This document shows, in pieces, positions 26,643 to 35,907 of a stretch of DNA of 64,000 nucleotides. The translations under genes and the position numbers were made by a program. Source of the DNA: Rhodospirillaceae bacterium MC! (GTDB lineage: Bacteria; Pseudomonadota; Alphaproteobacteria; MC1); NCBI GenBank assembly GCA_002632265.1, contig NQOV01000009.1, positions 28,260 to 92,259 of the forward strand. The letters are read 5' to 3'. The notes beneath the pieces are model-generated. The model saw only the letters and a list, made by a program, of their open reading frames with translations. It did no database searches and was not told where the DNA came from. How positions within the stretch are numbered: the stretch's first letter is position 1; each line of letters begins with the position of its first letter.

Positions 26643-27302
26643 TTATTCGTCATCATCCGACGGTTCGTCAACTTCTGGACGTTTTTCAATTACTGCATCT
26701 ACTAAACCGAATTCCACAGCTTGCTCGGCCGTTAGGAAGTTATCACGCTCTAGGGCGTTGAAGATCTCATCATAGCTACGCCCTGTATGTTTTACGTAGA
26801 TATTATTTAGACGTTCTTTAACTTCTATCATTTCCTCCACGTGGATTTTTACATCGGTTGTCTGCCCTTGAGCTCCGCCTGAAAGCTGATGTACCATTAC
26901 ACGTGAATTAGGCAAGCAAAAACGCTTTCCTGCCTCGCCTGCGGTTAGCAGTAAAGATCCCATTGATGCGGCCTGACCCATACATACTGTATGAACTTTT
27001 GGTCTGATATATTGCATGGTATCATAAATTGATAAACCAGAACTAACTACACCACCAGGAGAGTTAATATACATATAGATTTCTTTTTCTGGATTCTCTG
27101 ATTCTAAATGTAATAATTGCGCACAAATTAAGCTTGCCATATTATCTTCCACCTGACCAGTAAGGAAGACGATACGCTCTCTTAACAGGCGGGAATAAAT
27201 ATCAAAAGAACGCTCTCCCCTACCTGTTGATTCAACAACCATAGGAACTAGATTGTTCATAGTCATGGGATTATTATTAGCACCAAAATATAAATTAGAC
27301 AT
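26643..27302 (-). CDS. clpP: ATP-dependent Clp protease proteolytic subunit ClpP
   Basis: A serine protease forming the tetradecameric chamber. In the 219-aa product the catalytic triad is visible: S113 in GQAASMG, H138 in MVHQ, D187 in [22 protein letters not shown] is present. The usual MIHQPSGG is MVHQLSGG here, a small departure beside the active histidine. The tail is acidic (EPSDDDE). A GAGG ribosome-binding site precedes the ATG. It is the second gene after tig, from which it is separated by a strong terminator, so it probably has its own promoter. Confidence 0.97.
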   Translation of the reverse strand: MSNLYFGANNNPMTMNNLVPMVVESTGRGERSFDIYSRLLRERIVFLTGQVEDNMASLICAQLLHLESENPEKEIYMYINSPGGVVSSGLSIYDTMQYIRPKVHTVCMGQAASMGSLLLTAGEAGKRFCLPNSRVMVHQLSGGAQGQTTDVKIHVEEMIEVKERLNNIYVKHTGRSYDEIFNALERDNFLTAEQAVEFGLVDAVIEKRPEVDEPSDDDE

Positions 27303-27485
27303 TTACCAAACCTCTTACTTGTTAGTATTTTATTTATAAATATTATATAACTATCTTTGATCAATTAAAAAAGGCAATATCTTGTATTCTTATAAAATCT
27401 TAAAGATAAATCAATAATTTTCTTGTTATTTATGTATCATACAATATTAATTATAGATTTACAAGTTAATTTAAAATATTTTTTG

Positions 27486-27536
27486 TAATCTTAAAAAATA
27501 ACAAATGGTTATATATTTAATACAACCATTTGTTAT
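27486..27536 (-). terminator. Intrinsic terminator of tig
   Basis: Perfect 13-bp stem ATAACAAATGGTT with its complement (27498-27536), 13-nt loop. On the minus strand it is directly followed by TTTTTAAG. It lies between tig and clpP. Confidence 0.85.
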
Positions 27537-27623
27537 TGATACAGATCAAACCTTTAATCTACGATTATCAAATTTAAAGAGTCGTGAAAAATAGAACACA
27601 TAACCCAATTTTAAGACAGTCTC

Positions 27624-27700
27624 TAAAGGGTGGGAAAAGTGCTTAGCTCCTTAAGGCATACGAGGTGTATACCCCAACGAGTGCTTTTTCACGCCCTTTA
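27624..27700. repeat. Stop-palindrome family (R3) after tig
   Basis: Arms TAAAGGGTGGGAAAAGTGCT (27624-27643) and, at 27681-27700, GTGCTTTTTCACGCCCTTTA match as inverted repeats with a few mismatches. An inner stem includes CTCCTTAAGGCATACGAGG. The element abuts the tig stop codon (2-3 bases away). Confidence 0.8.
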
Positions 27701-27702
27701 AA

Positions 27703-29046
27703 TTATGATAATTCAGCGATTAAGGATCTTAACTCTTCTTCTGATACATTTTTATCAGTTACTTTAGCTTTTTCGATGATTACATCAACAACTTTATCTT
27801 CAAATAATGGCATGCGGATTGCTTCCATTGCTTGTGGATTCTTTTGATAATGATCTATCACTTGCTTTTCTTGACCTGGATAACGATAAGCTTCAGCCAT
27901 AACTGCTTGCTTAATTTCTTCAGGAGTAACTTCAACTTCAAATTGACTACCCAATTCAGATACAACTAAAGCTAAACGTACACGACGTTGGGCGATTTCT
28001 TTGTATTCTTTTTTAAGTTCGTCATCGGATTTATTTTTGTCGTCATCGTCGATAGCGTCTGGATTTTCTTTTCTCATTTGTTCAAAGTTTGTCCAAATAG
28101 ATTCGAATTCGCCATCTACAATACCGTCAGGGATTGTAACATCCAAATGTTTTTCGTTTAATGCGTCTAAAACTTGACGTTTTGCCACAAGACGGCTCAT
28201 GTTTTTGAATTCTGATTCTCTTTGATCTTTAATAAGTTTTTTCAATTCTTCTAAAGTACCAAAGCCCATTTTTGTAGCTAGATCGTCGTTAATTTCTGCA
28301 GGAACGGTATTAAATACGTCTACGATTTCCGTTTCGAATACAGCGGCCTTGCCTGCTAATTCCTTAGCTTGATATTCTTCAGGGAATGTTACTTCTACCG
28401 TAACAGTATCGCCTTTATAAGCACCTTCGAGTTGTTTTTCGAAACCTGGTATGAACGAATCAGAACCTAATTCTAATTTGTAATTATTGCCTGTGCCACC
28501 TTCGAAAGCTACACCGTCAACAGTACCGACGAAATTAATTTCTAAAGTATCGCCTTTACGTGTTTTGCGTTTTCTTGCTAAAGGAGTTGTCGATTTACTA
28601 CCAGAGGCTAGATTCTCTAATACTTTAGTAACTTCGTCTTCTGATAATTCAGCGATTGGGCGTTCGATTTCTAAACCGTCAACATTTGCGGTTGTGAAAT
28701 CAGGGAATACTTCGAATTCCACAGATAATTCAAGATCTGCGTTATCTTCTTCAATGCCTTTGATATCTGTTAAAGATGGTTGACCGATTGGACGTAACTC
28801 ATTATCTTTAACTAATTTTTCAATGGCTTCATTAATTAGCCCCTCAATGGTTTCGCCACGTACTGCTTTACCATGCTTTTGCTCTATCACTTTAATAGGA
28901 ACTTTACCCGGGCGGAAACCTGGTAGGCTCATTGTTTTAGCATATGTTGATAGTTTTTCTTTAACTTTTTCCGCAACGGTTGCAGATGGTACAACAATAG
29001 AGTATGCACGTTTTAAACCTTCGTTTGTAACTTCAGTAATCTTCAT
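27703..29046 (-). CDS. tig: Trigger factor
   Basis: Ribosome-associated chaperone and peptidyl-prolyl isomerase. The 447-aa product has an N-terminal ribosome-binding domain with the tail-docking signature LPGFRPGKVPIKVIEQKHG. An FKBP-type domain follows (about residues 160-245; GDTLEINFVGTVDGVAFEGG, IPGFEKQLEGAYKGD), and then a helical C-terminal domain. It is the first gene of the tig-clpP-clpX-lon series. It is followed by both an R3 palindrome and an intrinsic terminator. Confidence 0.97.
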   Translation of the reverse strand: MKITEVTNEGLKRAYSIVVPSATVAEKVKEKLSTYAKTMSLPGFRPGKVPIKVIEQKHGKAVRGETIEGLINEAIEKLVKDNELRPIGQPSLTDIKGIEEDNADLELSVEFEVFPDFTTANVDGLEIERPIAELSEDEVTKVLENLASGSKSTTPLARKRKTRKGDTLEINFVGTVDGVAFEGGTGNNYKLELGSDSFIPGFEKQLEGAYKGDTVTVEVTFPEEYQAKELAGKAAVFETEIVDVFNTVPAEINDDLATKMGFGTLEELKKLIKDQRESEFKNMSRLVAKRQVLDALNEKHLDVTIPDGIVDGEFESIWTNFEQMRKENPDAIDDDDKNKSDDELKKEYKEIAQRRVRLALVVSELGSQFEVEVTPEEIKQAVMAEAYRYPGQEKQVIDHYQKNPQAMEAIRMPLFEDKVVDVIIEKAKVTDKNVSEEELRSLIAELS

Positions 29047-29207
29047 TATATAACCTTATTTTTTATATATTAATAAATTCAATGGGATCTTAGGTTTAAG
29101 AGACACATTAAATAATTCTGCTATAGAATACACTATTTTTATTTATTTTTCAAGGGTTTTTTAGTTTTTCTTTAATTATCGATTGTATTTAAATGGAAAA
29201 ACCTAAC

Positions 29208-30152
29208 TTATGCCTTAAAATTCAAGCCTAAATAGTTATATCTTTCGGGATCATTTTGCCAGTTTTCACGAACTTTTACAAATAAAAATAAATGAACAGG
29301 CACTTCTAACAATTCAGATAATTCCGTACGGGCCAGTTGTCCGATAGTTTTGAGTTTACTTCCTTGATGTCCGATAATGATTTTTTTATGGGAATTGCGT
29401 GTTACGTAAATTGTTTGATTGATCTTGATGCCGTTTTTCTGTTCTTCCCATGATTCTGTTTCCACAGTAATGGAATATGGTAGCTCCTTATGAACATGAT
29501 TGAAGATTTTTTCTCTTGTGATTTCTGCTGCGAGATTCTTTTCAGGTAAATCAGATATGTATTCCGCAGGAAATAACCAAGGGCTGTAGGCTTGATCTTG
29601 ACAAAGTTGATCCACCAAGCGATCGACATTAACGCCATTGAGAGCGGAAATCATGAATGTATGATCGAATTGACATAACTCATTTAGTTGTTCGGTTAGG
29701 GCGAAAAGTTTTTCCTTATTAATGAGATCCACCTTATTTAAGGCAAGATACTTTGTTACTTTTTTCCCTGATATATTGTGAATGATTCGCCCAAGATTCT
29801 CGGTTAATCCTTTGTTACTATCGACCATTAATAAAATGGAATCGGCGTCTTTTACTCCTGACCAAGCGGAATCCACCATGGCACGCTCTAACCTGTGGGA
29901 CGGATTGAAAATACCAGGGGTATCAATTAACACCAGTTGAGTTTTATCCTGCATGGCTACGCCTAAAACTCGTGATCTGGTGGTCTGCACTTTGTGGGAT
30001 ACTATGGAAACTTTAGTTCCTACCATGCGATTAATTAAGGTGGATTTGCCCGCATTCGGTGCACCGATAACCGCAACGAATCCGCATTTAGTTCCGTCTT
30101 TTTCTGCTGTAGCTTGCTCTTTAAGGCGTTGTTGTTGGATGTCTTCTTGCAT
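29208..30152 (-). CDS. era: GTPase Era
   Basis: Ras-like GTPase required for 16S rRNA processing and 30S assembly. The start at 30152 (MQEDIQQQRLKEQ) avoids overlap with rnc; the open frame upstream encodes non-family sequence. The 314-aa product has G1 GAPNAGKST, G2/G3 with DTPGIF, G4 NKVD, SALNG for G5, and a C-terminal KH domain (KKIIIGHQGSKLKTIGQLAR). It follows rnc by 68 bases, the conserved rnc-era pairing. Confidence 0.96.
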   Translation of the reverse strand: MQEDIQQQRLKEQATAEKDGTKCGFVAVIGAPNAGKSTLINRMVGTKVSIVSHKVQTTRSRVLGVAMQDKTQLVLIDTPGIFNPSHRLERAMVDSAWSGVKDADSILLMVDSNKGLTENLGRIIHNISGKKVTKYLALNKVDLINKEKLFALTEQLNELCQFDHTFMISALNGVNVDRLVDQLCQDQAYSPWLFPAEYISDLPEKNLAAEITREKIFNHVHKELPYSITVETESWEEQKNGIKINQTIYVTRNSHKKIIIGHQGSKLKTIGQLARTELSELLEVPVHLFLFVKVRENWQNDPERYNYLGLNFKA

Positions 30153-30220
30153 ATTATGTATATACTTTCTGTTAATTTTGTGATTTATGCTAAATTTAAG
30201 ATTCTCTATTTTAAGAATGG

Positions 30221-30892
30221 TCAATCTAAGTCGATTTTGTATGTTTTTATGAAGATTCTTGCGGCCTCGGATTGGGAACGCTTTTTCGATGTGCCACAAC
30301 CAATAACAGGTTCAAAATCTTTCACAAGTACCGATGTTTCAAACATGGGGTTATGATCTGTGCCTTTTATGGAAATTACAGTGTATTCGGGAATGGGACG
30401 TCCATTTTTTTGACTCCATTCCTGTAGATATGTTTTTGAATCCTTTAGTAATTTACTATCGAGTCTCTTATTCCAATATTTTTTAATGAATTGGCTTGCG
30501 GTGTTTAAGCCTGAATCCAAATAGATGGCCGCAATTAGAGCCTCACAGGCGTCGGCTTGGGTTGAACTGCCGATCTCTTCCTTATCGCCCACATGGATGT
30601 ACTCAATCAGATTAATTTCATGAGCTACTTCCACTAGTATTTTCTTGCATACTAAATTGGTAAAGCGAATGGAAAGGTGGCCCTCTGGCTCATGGGGGTA
30701 AAATGCAAATAAGAGATCTGCCATTACTAAACCCAAAACACGATCGCCAACAAACTCCAAGCGTTCGTTGGAATAAGCTTTGTTGGACTTTGTTCTTTTA
30801 CCCAAACTAGAATGGGTTAAAGCTTCATATAAATAATCTTTATTGTTAAAAATATATCCGATTGTATTTTCTAATTCGTTAATGTCTTTCAT
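30221..30892 (-). CDS. rnc: Ribonuclease III
   Basis: Double-strand-specific endoribonuclease for rRNA and mRNA processing. The 223-aa product from the ATG at 30892 (a TTG seven codons upstream is possible) has the RNase III signature NERLEFVGDRVLGLVMADLLF with the acidic catalytic residues and DACEALIAAIYLDSG. A C-terminal dsRNA-binding domain follows (about residues 150-220), ending with SEAARIFIK. It lies between lepB and era, the usual order. Confidence 0.96.
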   Translation of the reverse strand: MKDINELENTIGYIFNNKDYLYEALTHSSLGKRTKSNKAYSNERLEFVGDRVLGLVMADLLFAFYPHEPEGHLSIRFTNLVCKKILVEVAHEINLIEYIHVGDKEEIGSSTQADACEALIAAIYLDSGLNTASQFIKKYWNKRLDSKLLKDSKTYLQEWSQKNGRPIPEYTVISIKGTDHNPMFETSVLVKDFEPVIGCGTSKKRSQSEAARIFIKTYKIDLD

Positions 30893-31005
30893 GGATATAG
30901 TACTTCTTATCAAATTTTAAAAATTAGTGAACGTGTTACAATTGCTTGATTTCATATGCTTATACATCTTATACGAAAAAACGTGAAAGGAGTGTGAGAA
31001 CGTGC

Positions 31006-31146
31006 AAGGAGTGGGGAAAATGAGTTAAGGTGTGCCTTAGATTAGAGCGACATGTACTCATGTGTGCCTTAAATTAGGGCGACATGTACTCATGTCTACC
31101 TTAGCCCTAATTTAAGGTGCAGATTAACTCATTTTACACGCTCCTT
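31006..31146. repeat. Stop-palindrome family (R3) after lepB with internal tandem repeat
   Basis: Outer arms begin AAGGAGTGGGGAAAATGAGT and, as reverse complement of the right end, AAGGAGCGTGTAAAATGAGT. The right arm overlaps the lepB stop codon. Inside are two 32-bp units (31030-31061 and 31062-31093) with only two differences, followed by a third partial complement (CCCTAATTTAAGG) that can pair with them. Confidence 0.8.
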
Positions 31147-31894
31147 AGCTCCTTGATAGGTTGTTGGGGTTGTGGAATAAACGATTATATCTTATGGAAC
31201 TAAACCATGAAATGGGATTGTACCAGTGAAATGATTGATCAAATGATACTACGACTGTGGAAACTCTTCCTACTAGATTCTCGAAGGGAACGAAGTGGAA
31301 CACTCTGCTATCGGATGAGTTGTCTCGATTGTCGCCACAAAAGAAATAAGATCCTTGGGGGATTGTGTATTCTTCTGTGTTGTCTAATGGTTGATTGTCC
31401 GATATTTCGTAGATGAAATGTTTTATACCATTTGGTAAGGTTTCAGTATACTTGTTGGCTTGATAGGATGGTACATCATTAGTCATTACTGGTCCTAGCA
31501 ATTGGCGATCAACTAGACGTTTGTTAATGTATAAACGACCGTTTTGATATTGTATGGTATCCCCTGGAACGCCTATCAATCTTTTTACATAATCTACTTT
31601 TATTGCAGTGGGCGGACGAAATACGATAATATCGCCACGTTTAGGTTCGGAAGAAAAGAAACGACCGCTAAAGCCTATTATACCAAAGGGGAACGAGTAT
31701 TTACTATAACCATAGGAAAATTTATTGACTAGAATATAATCTCCCAATTGGAGCGTAGGCAACATTGATCCACTGGGGATTCTAAAAGGTTCAAAAGAAA
31801 ATGATCGTAATATTATGGCTATACCTATGGCCACAACTATGGACAATACTGTCTCCATAGTACTTTTTTGTTTTTTCTTTTTTCTTGCTGACAT
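31145..31894 (-). CDS. lepB: Signal peptidase I
   Basis: Removes signal peptides at the periplasmic face of the inner membrane. The 249-aa product has a single N-terminal membrane helix (about residues 13-31). Catalytic S43 lies in IPSGSMLPTL and catalytic K104 in DYVKRLIGVPGD, and it carries the FFCGDNRDNSSDSR box. It is preceded by the DUF2062 gene (150 bases) and followed by rnc. Its stop codon lies inside a palindromic repeat arm. Confidence 0.96.
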   Translation of the reverse strand: MSARKKKKQKSTMETVLSIVVAIGIAIILRSFSFEPFRIPSGSMLPTLQLGDYILVNKFSYGYSKYSFPFGIIGFSGRFFSSEPKRGDIIVFRPPTAIKVDYVKRLIGVPGDTIQYQNGRLYINKRLVDRQLLGPVMTNDVPSYQANKYTETLPNGIKHFIYEISDNQPLDNTEEYTIPQGSYFFCGDNRDNSSDSRVFHFVPFENLVGRVSTVVVSFDQSFHWYNPISWFSSIRYNRLFHNPNNLSRS

Positions 31895-32044
31895 TCAAAA
31901 CACCTTAGAAATATTAAATAAAAATAATTGTTGCTATTTGCTGATAGCTCTAACTAATAGTAAATAATATCTTTTTACATACCGTATTGTCAAGTACTAT
32001 TTTGTTAGGGTGCTTTTATATGGCGTCTCTTGTATGTTATTTCT

Positions 32045-32623
32045 TTAACCTTGCTCTTGATCGAGCTTCTTTTTTCTTCTAGGAAATTTGGTTATACGGA
32101 TTTTATTGACTAGATATTTAACGGGAAAATATACTATAAGCCCTGCGACAATTCCTGTAGGAATAGTACCTATTAAGATCTTATAAAAGATTGGCCATAT
32201 GTCGTACCATAACTTCTTAAATTCCAAATGCTTGACTGCATGACCGAAATCCTTACTAAGATTATGAATCTCATGGGAACTCATGGCATGACCACCTACA
32301 CCAAAAAATACACTAACCTTATAGGATACAAGCCATATCATCGGCCACGTCCACGGATTACCCACTAATGATCCTGTCATCCCTGCAACGATATTTCCCC
32401 TTAAAATATAGCAACAACAAATTGTTGTTAAAAAATGCAGTCCCACAAGCGGAGAAAAAGAAACCGCTACTCCTACGGCAAAACCCAAGGCGATACTATT
32501 TGAAGATGCTCCAATACGAGCAATTCTAAAAACATAATAAGTGCCTATACGTTTTATAACCATAGGCGAAGTAAAGAGTTTTTTATACTTTTGTAGAGTT
32601 TGCTTTTGCATTCGTTTAAACAT
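32045..32623 (-). CDS. DUF2062 membrane protein
   Basis: The 192-aa protein has three to four hydrophobic segments and the family pattern SNSIALGFAVGVAVSFSPLVGLHFL, then GNPWTWPMIW. DUF2062 proteins are small bacterial inner-membrane proteins of unknown function. Here it lies between rel and lepB in the same direction, so it may share a transcript with them. N-terminus and C-terminus are strongly basic and probably cytoplasmic. Confidence 0.85.
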   Translation of the reverse strand: MFKRMQKQTLQKYKKLFTSPMVIKRIGTYYVFRIARIGASSNSIALGFAVGVAVSFSPLVGLHFLTTICCCYILRGNIVAGMTGSLVGNPWTWPMIWLVSYKVSVFFGVGGHAMSSHEIHNLSKDFGHAVKHLEFKKLWYDIWPIFYKILIGTIPTGIVAGLIVYFPVKYLVNKIRITKFPRRKKKLDQEQG

Positions 32624-32803
32624 GATAAACTCCCATAGATATCAAGATATTTGCAAAAATGTTTTCATTATAAATATAAATATAAATATTAATTGTCTTA
32701 TGTATCTTTAAATATACCAGCAAATAAAGAAAAAATCAAGATATATTTGATCACATATAAAAAATATTTATTCATAAATATAATGTCTTACTTATTCAGA
32801 TAT

Positions 32804-35107
32804 TTAGTCTCTATCTAAGTATATAATATATGGCAAAGTTCGTAAGGCTCGCATTACGTTTTCCAAATGGGCTAAGGATTGAACATTCACATCTAGAAGT
32901 AATTCGATAACATTGGAGGATTTGTTGGCGGATTTTGCGTTGACTAAACCCACATGTTGTCTACCTAATATTTCTATAACGCTCACCAAGACATCTTTTT
33001 TATTTTTAGATAAAATACTAATGCGACTGGTTAAAACCTGATTTTCATTGTCTTTAGCATTGGATTTCCAACTAAGATCAATCAAATGATCCCTATTTAA
33101 GGCCAGTATCTGAACGCAATTTGTTCTATGTACTGTGATTTGCGAACCTGACGCCACAACGCCGACGATAACATCTCCAGGTAAGGGATGACAGCAATTC
33201 GCCATTTTATGGGCTACTGATAAATCGATCTCATAAAATAGATCATCGGTAATTTTATTATTGTCTTTTCTTTTGTTTGCTCCGAAATATTCTAAAGCGT
33301 CATCAATATCATTTACCGCTTCGAATCCGCCTGTAAGAGCTTCTTTGTTAAGCTTTTTATGGGCGATCCAATTGAGAACCTCTCGAAATTCGATTCTTCC
33401 AGAACCTATTTCCGTATATAGCATGTCAAGAGAGCCAGCTCGGTAGTGCTTGCAAATATCAGCGAGTAATTCATCCGTATTATGGATAGAATGTGCGGTT
33501 AAGCCTTTTGTTAGAATATTCTTACCTGCGTCCAAAAATAGTAATTTTTCTTGTCTGCGAATTGATTTGCGAATCTTAGATTTAGCTCTTGGAGTTACCA
33601 CCCAATTAAGGGATTCTCTTGTGGGCAATTTGTTTTTTGATGTTTCAATTTCCACCACATCGCCCGTTTTAAGTTTTGTCTTAATGGGGGCGATTCGCTT
33701 ATTGATTCTAGCAGAAATACAATTGTTGCCAATTTCTTCATGTAGCAGATAAGCAAAATCTAAAATACTTGAATTCTTTGGTAATTCTAAAATATCGCCA
33801 TCGGGAGTAAAAACAAAAATACTCTTTAAATACATAGACATCTTAGCTTCTTGTAATAACTCTTCGGAAGTTTCTGAAGTCTCTATGAGCTTAACAAGAT
33901 CACGCAACCATTTATTGGCTCGTTTTTCTTCAAGCGTTCCCCCTTGTTTGTAGATCCAATGGGCGGCATAGCCGTTTTCTGCGGTTTCGTGCATATTTCT
34001 TGTGCGAATCTGAATTTCCACCTCATGGCCGTTGGGTTCTAACACCACCGTATGCAAAGACTGATAGCCGTTAGCTTTGGGCATGGAAATATAATCCTTA
34101 AAGTTTCCAGGTAACACCGAGAATATTTTGTGAACCAAACCAAGCACCATATAACAATCATCTTTCGAATCCACAAGAATCCTAAAGGCCATGATGTCCG
34201 AAAGTTGCTCAAAGGCGATATTTCTATTTTTCATCTTTTGCCAAATGGAATAGGGCGACTTTTTACGACTGTCAAGATCTGCTTGAAGATTGGCATCTTC
34301 TAAGGCTTGCTTTAACTGTTCCATTAATTTGATTGAGATTTTTTCTGCGTCCGAGTAGAAATTATCAAGCTGATCTATAATGTGTTGAAATTCTGCTGGA
34401 TGTAATTCCTTAAAGGATAAATCTTGCAATTCCACTCGAATATTGTGCATTCCCAAACGTTCGGCAAGTGGAGCGTATATCTCATAGGTTTCTAGGGCGA
34501 TTCTGTGTTTGGATTTAAGATTATCATGAAAGGCGATAGTTCTCATATTGTGCATGCGATCGGATAACTTCACAAGTAAAACACGCAGATCCTTACTCAC
34601 TGCAAGCATGAATTTACGAAGATTTTCCGCCTTTTCTTCATCTAAGGACGCATTTTTTAAGGTTCTGATTTTTGTTACACCGTCCACCAGTAACGAGACA
34701 GTATCGCCGAAGATTTTGGTAATTTCTTCTAAGGTTGAGTCCGTATCTTCGATGACATCGTGTAATAATGCGGTAATAATACTTTCCGCATCGGGTTTAA
34801 GATCCGATAAAATAATCGCCACCGATATGGGATGAATAAAATAAGGCTCGCCTGATTTTCTCTTCTGTGTATAATGTTTTTGATGGCCATATTCTAAGGC
34901 AAGCAAGATCTTTTTTAGTTTATCAGCTGGCATATACGCCATTAGGATATCGAAAAGATCAATGGCTAAGGATTGCACTTCATTTTGTAAACGTGGTTGT
35001 ATTTTATTGAGTCTTTCGATGATCTCATATTTGGTAATTTTTACCTCTTTGGCGAGATTGGTTTTTGTGTTTTTATTTGTGTTTGTATCCATGTCTTTTA
35101 TATCCAT
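32804..35107 (-). CDS. rel: Bifunctional (p)ppGpp synthetase/hydrolase, RelA/SpoT family
   Basis: Makes and degrades the stringent-response alarmone. An intact HD hydrolase domain is visible (HPISVAIILSDLKPD, TALLHDVIEDTD), followed by a synthetase domain with DIMAFRILVDSKDD and SMPKANGYQSLHTVV. The TGS domain (IFVFTPDGDILELPKNSSILDFAYLLHEEIG) and a C-terminal ACT domain complete it. The start is the ATG at 35107 (767 aa): a TTG further up (35143) lies inside the rpoZ terminator and cannot be right; an ATG at 35092 is also possible. Single alphaproteobacterial Rsh enzymes are normally bifunctional, and both active sites look complete. Confidence 0.95.
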   Translation of the reverse strand: MDIKDMDTNTNKNTKTNLAKEVKITKYEIIERLNKIQPRLQNEVQSLAIDLFDILMAYMPADKLKKILLALEYGHQKHYTQKRKSGEPYFIHPISVAIILSDLKPDAESIITALLHDVIEDTDSTLEEITKIFGDTVSLLVDGVTKIRTLKNASLDEEKAENLRKFMLAVSKDLRVLLVKLSDRMHNMRTIAFHDNLKSKHRIALETYEIYAPLAERLGMHNIRVELQDLSFKELHPAEFQHIIDQLDNFYSDAEKISIKLMEQLKQALEDANLQADLDSRKKSPYSIWQKMKNRNIAFEQLSDIMAFRILVDSKDDCYMVLGLVHKIFSVLPGNFKDYISMPKANGYQSLHTVVLEPNGHEVEIQIRTRNMHETAENGYAAHWIYKQGGTLEEKRANKWLRDLVKLIETSETSEELLQEAKMSMYLKSIFVFTPDGDILELPKNSSILDFAYLLHEEIGNNCISARINKRIAPIKTKLKTGDVVEIETSKNKLPTRESLNWVVTPRAKSKIRKSIRRQEKLLFLDAGKNILTKGLTAHSIHNTDELLADICKHYRAGSLDMLYTEIGSGRIEFREVLNWIAHKKLNKEALTGGFEAVNDIDDALEYFGANKRKDNNKITDDLFYEIDLSVAHKMANCCHPLPGDVIVGVVASGSQITVHRTNCVQILALNRDHLIDLSWKSNAKDNENQVLTSRISILSKNKKDVLVSVIEILGRQHVGLVNAKSANKSSNVIELLLDVNVQSLAHLENVMRALRTLPYIIYLDRD

Positions 35108-35120
35108 GTCATCTTTAGAT

Positions 35121-35159
35121 TTTAAAAACAAAAAGAGAATCAAGGAGCTGATTCTCTTT
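35121..35159 (-). terminator. Intrinsic terminator between rpoZ and rel
   Basis: An 11-bp perfect stem (AAAGAGAATCA and complement, 35132-35159) with loop GCTCCT is followed on the minus strand by TTGTTTTTAAA. It lies between the rpoZ stop and the rel start, so rel may need its own promoter or depend on read-through. Confidence 0.8.
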
Positions 35160-35217
35160 CACATATGAGATTATTTTATAATCTTCTATCTTCCCAGTTA
35201 TTATATAAGATTTTTCT

Positions 35218-35586
35218 TTAGTCGTTTTTTACCACTTCATCAGGTATGATAGCCTCGGAAGACGGATCTTGAGATTCTTTTGATCCTGTTGTTGTTCCTG
35301 CTGTTTCCATTTCTGCCTCTGCTTCTTCTGCTTGTTTAAGCATATTAGCAACTGTATTTGAAGTTCTTTTAGATTCTATCAAATATTCACGAACTTCATT
35401 AACATCGACGATACCAGAAGCTATCTCTCTAAGAGCGATAACCGTAGGTTTTTCATTTTTATGTTTAAGTTCTATTTTAGGTGCAGAACCTGTAGATATT
35501 TCACGAGAACGATGAGACGCAATTGTAATCAATTCAAATGAGTTAGGAACTTTTACAAGACAATCTTCATTGGTAATTCTAGCCAT
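35218..35586 (-). CDS. rpoZ: RNA polymerase omega subunit
   Basis: Assists RNA polymerase assembly and, in many bacteria, ppGpp response. The 122-aa product has the conserved MARITNEDCLVKVPNSFELITIASHRSREIS, EKPTVIALREIASG and a variable acidic tail rich in Ser/Thr/Glu. It is immediately upstream of rel, the classical rpoZ-spoT order, but separated from it by a terminator. Confidence 0.95.
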   Translation of the reverse strand: MARITNEDCLVKVPNSFELITIASHRSREISTGSAPKIELKHKNEKPTVIALREIASGIVDVNEVREYLIESKRTSNTVANMLKQAEEAEAEMETAGTTTGSKESQDPSSEAIIPDEVVKND

Positions 35587-35907
35587 ATTGGTGCAAACCC
35601 TTTATTTTAGTGGTACATGAAAGTTATATAATTAGAGAATTCTTTTTTTTCAAGATATCTATTTAAGAATAACTACATAAGGATAAACCTTAAAGAAGAT
35701 ATACGTACAGATAGCTATAGAATTCTACAATACTAATTATCTCAATAATATACTACTTTTAACCTAAAATCAAGCAATAAAATATATAATTAAAATTTAT
35801 TATAAAATTAATTGCTCAAAAGCTGACAAAATGCTATAGTTATCCCATAGAGGTTAACTTTAAATAAAATATGAAACCTTAATCCCAAGGTAGGAGTATC
35901 AAAGAAT
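35587..35907. other. Divergent intergenic region rpoZ / lpxB
   Basis: It is AT-rich, with no gene and no repeat family recognised. The lpxB promoter candidate lies at 35812-35840. A strong ribosome-binding site GGTAGGAG precedes lpxB. Confidence 0.5.
35812..35840 (+). promoter_or_regulatory. Promoter candidate for lpxB
   Basis: TTGCTC (35812-35817), 17-nt spacer, TATAGT (35835-35840) with TGC just before the -10. Confidence 0.5.

Noticed and set aside
30153..30299. N-terminal extension of Era
   Set aside because: It overlaps the end of rnc and is not family-like; the ATG at 30152 is kept.
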